Below are positions 36,020-38,119 of a stretch of DNA of 38,119 bases, one piece after another. The stretch comes from an uncultured Mycoplasmatota bacterium (GTDB taxonomy: Bacteria; Bacillota_I; Bacilli_A; RF39; UBA660). The number at the start of each line of letters is the position of its first letter. Within the stretch, counting starts at the first letter, position 1. Location: NCBI GenBank assembly GCA_945919295.1, contig CAMEJC010000007.1, positions 1 through 38,119 of the forward strand. Direction: 5' to 3'. A program made the translations under genes and the position numbers. The notes under the pieces were generated by a model, which did not search any database, was not told the origin of the DNA, and saw only the letters and a list, made by a program, of their open reading frames with translations.

Positions 36020-38038
36020 TTATCTAGTTTTTGGTTTTTCTTCTTGTGAGAGATTTTGTTGTCCAAGAATATTTTCTTTTTCACTTTGAAACGCATGAAC
36101 AATAGTAGATTTTCCAGCTTGAAATGTAATATTTCCATCACTATCAATTGGTATAACTTGCCTTGAACTATTTAAATTAGGTACTAAAATTTTAGATATA
36201 CTACCATAAACTTCATTGTACATACCAATTCCCTCTGAATCATATAATACTTCACTACTACCTTTATAAGCAGTTTTATATTTATCTCCAAATACATATG
36301 AAACATCTATTTTACCATTTGTTGTAGAAATAACAAATTTAGGATTTTGTCTTTTTATAATTTCAAATAGTTTATTTTTTTCCTCTTCAGCTAAATTATT
36401 AAAACTTTTTTCTGATAACAGATATATTGCTTCATATCTAATATTTTCTTCAGTGTCTTCAACATAGTATTCACTATTTTTATATTGTTGTATAGCTAGA
36501 TTTATTTGTTCTGGAGATAAAGATTTTGCTAACTGTTCAGCATATAAAGTCATTGCTCTCTTTTCTAATCCTTCATAACTTAATACAGAATACATAATAC
36601 CATTTTCTATACTTCCTAATTTATCTGCATATATTGCAGCAACTTTTGGATTAGTAGAAGTCATACCTATATATTTATTTAAATTCAAATTTTCTATATT
36701 ACCAATCTTACTAACATTATTTAAAATAACAATTCTGTCTTCATATGCAGCAACATAAATAGTGGTACTTTTTTGTTTTGTTTTTGAATCAAAGACAGGA
36801 ATAGTAAATTTTTGAATTTTTGTTAACTTTCCATTTTCTTTTGCTGCTTTACTTATAAATGATAAATCATTGATAGCCTCTTTACTAAAATAATTTGATA
36901 ATTCTTTTATTTTTCTAGTAATACTTCTTTCTCTAGCATTAAAATCTAATTCATTGACATTAATAACCATTTTTTTACCATTATTATTTAATGTCATTAT
37001 GCCTTCCCTTGGACTCCAGCTCCTAGACATTCCAATTAAATTTCCATACAAATTATAATTTTCATCAAGAACGAATTTTCTTCCTTCAAATTCAAATTCA
37101 TATACTTGCTTTCCTTCATATTGTTTAGAATCAACAATCTCATTTCTTAATTCATTTAATTTTTGTTGTAAAAATTCTTCTAAATTTGAATTTCTAAGGC
37201 CTAAACTTGAAATTAATGTTTTATCTAATTGTCTGACAATAGTATTATTAATATATTCAATATCTTGAACAGGTCTATCTATTAGTTTTTTAATACTATC
37301 AATATATTCATCAATAGTTTTTTTGCCATAAGGACGAACAAATAAACTGATTAAAGTTCTTTGTGCCTTAATAAAATTTTCATTAGTTTGAGCTTGAGCT
37401 AAATTAATATAACCAGCTTCATTAAAATCTTTTTGGAAACTGTTTGCATATTCCATAAAATTCTCCCAATCAGAACTACAGTATCTTGCATCAATAAAAC
37501 CTTGTAGAAATCTACTAAAATTATTGGTATTACCACTTACCATGTTTGCAAACTTTTGCATTGAAACTTGGGCATCATAAGCTTTACTTGTTGGATATAT
37601 CTGTTGAGTAAGCATCTCAGTTAGTGCTTCATTTATAAATCCACCTCTTATTATGTCTGGTTCTGCTTTTCCATTTTCTAAAGTATGCATAACAAGAAAA
37701 TGTATAAATTCATGACACAATGTAGAATCTAAACTTTCTATACTTCTATTTAACCTATCTTCGTTTATACATATTTCATGCTTCCATCTATTATAAAATC
37801 CACCAACACTTTTAGGTTCAATTTTATTAACATAAAATCTCATATTTTGTTCACCAGAATTTAACAAAAAAAGTTCTAAATATTCTTTATAATTTCTTTG
37901 AGAAGTATAACCATTTGCATTAAAGTATTCTTGAATTTTTTTCATAACTCTTTTAAACGAATCTATTAATCTTGGATCAATATCTATTTTATCAATAATG
38001 CTATCTTCAGTAAAACTTAAAAAGCTTGTATCTTCCAT
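36020..38038 (-). CDS. Large HEXXH metallopeptidase-like protein, unknown family
   Basis: 672 residues, cytosolic by sequence (no signal peptide or membrane segment). Residues 1-110 are helical; the zinc motif CHEFIHFLV lies near 108-116 and GGFINEALTEML, 25 residues on, offers the Glu that gluzincins use as third ligand. The middle, to about 300, is helical. From 300 on there are strand-rich repeats (YEFEFEGRKFVLDENYNLYG, then MVINVNELDFN and a RIVILNN stretch) that may form a sensor or adaptor domain. The C-terminus is Gln/Ser-rich. ATG at 38038 is behind AAAGGTGG. It heads a tightly spaced gene set with a second HEXXH protein. I cannot name the family or substrate. Confidence 0.7.
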   Translation of the reverse strand: MEDTSFLSFTEDSIIDKIDIDPRLIDSFKRVMKKIQEYFNANGYTSQRNYKEYLELFLLNSGEQNMRFYVNKIEPKSVGGFYNRWKHEICINEDRLNRSIESLDSTLCHEFIHFLVMHTLENGKAEPDIIRGGFINEALTEMLTQQIYPTSKAYDAQVSMQKFANMVSGNTNNFSRFLQGFIDARYCSSDWENFMEYANSFQKDFNEAGYINLAQAQTNENFIKAQRTLISLFVRPYGKKTIDEYIDSIKKLIDRPVQDIEYINNTIVRQLDKTLISSLGLRNSNLEEFLQQKLNELRNEIVDSKQYEGKQVYEFEFEGRKFVLDENYNLYGNLIGMSRSWSPREGIMTLNNNGKKMVINVNELDFNARERSITRKIKELSNYFSKEAINDLSFISKAAKENGKLTKIQKFTIPVFDSKTKQKSTTIYVAAYEDRIVILNNVSKIGNIENLNLNKYIGMTSTNPKVAAIYADKLGSIENGIMYSVLSYEGLEKRAMTLYAEQLAKSLSPEQINLAIQQYKNSEYYVEDTEENIRYEAIYLLSEKSFNNLAEEEKNKLFEIIKRQNPKFVISTTNGKIDVSYVFGDKYKTAYKGSSEVLYDSEGIGMYNEVYGSISKILVPNLNSSRQVIPIDSDGNITFQAGKSTIVHAFQSEKENILGQQNLSQEEKPKTR

Positions 38039-38119
38039 ATATTAACCACCTTTATTTTAACTTATATCTAAATTAATAATACCATAAATTTTAATCTTAT
38101 TAATAATAAATTATTATAT
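38039..38119 (-). promoter_or_regulatory. Upstream region of the large HEXXH gene
   Basis: Contains TATGGTATTAT on the minus strand, the same extended -10 as the SRP RNA promoter, with a weak -35 (ATTAAT) 17 bases before it. No other structure is seen. Confidence 0.35.

Overview
The window is very AT-rich (about a quarter G+C by eye), densely coded and almost entirely on the minus strand. It looks like the replication-origin region of an uncultured low-GC Bacillota, most likely a reduced member of the Bacilli. The gene order closely follows the Bacillus subtilis origin region: dnaA-dnaN-recF-gyrB-gyrA, then SRP RNA/tadA-dnaX-ebfC-recR-bofA-holB-ricT-yabB-rsmI, then pth-mfd-spoVT. Markers such as SpoVT, BofA, RicT, a ComK-family protein, a polA-mutM pair and a T-box leader support Bacilli. 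The genetic code looks standard: Trp is TGG wherever checked and three minor genes stop at TGA.

Layout, left to right. 1-1530: a T-box controlled dut-metG operon (metG is cut by the window edge). 1552-9596: a long minus-strand housekeeping block (spoVT, mfd, pth, rsmI, a tRNA1(Val)-type methyltransferase, ricT, holB, bofA). 9632-12689: recR, ebfC, dnaX, tadA. 12690-13895: a 1.2 kb non-coding island with six parS-type palindromes, two Noc-type palindromes, DnaA-box-like 9-mers, a minimal SRP RNA with its own promoter and a small GC-rich structured patch. 13896-22859: gyrA, gyrB, recF, comK, dnaN, dnaA. 22860-23123: probable oriC with five TTATCAACA boxes. 23124-31130: a HerA-like ATPase, an LtaS-like sulfatase-fold transferase (+), a GT2 glycosyltransferase, tmcAL (+), a hypothetical protein and mutM; polA follows at 31183-33759. 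33795-38119: an accessory block with an ASCH protein, a nonsense-interrupted HEXXH peptidase, a frameshifted small gene, a DUF218 protein and a 672-residue HEXXH protein of unknown role.

The core genes serve replication initiation (DnaA, DnaN, oriC), fork function and repair (HolB, DnaX, gyrase, RecF, RecR, Mfd, PolA, MutM), and translation quality (TadA, RsmI, Pth, TmcAL, MetRS). The most notable signals are the coexistence of ParB-type (parS) and Noc-type (NBS) sites around the origin, with NBS copies also inside or against coding genes; a ComK homologue in the slot normally held by the S4-domain gene next to recF, behind a 20-bp-period direct repeat; a three-hairpin array with a conserved core in the 3' region of the accessory operon; and the decaying accessory operon itself. 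No tRNA, rRNA, CRISPR array, insertion sequence or prophage was recognised.
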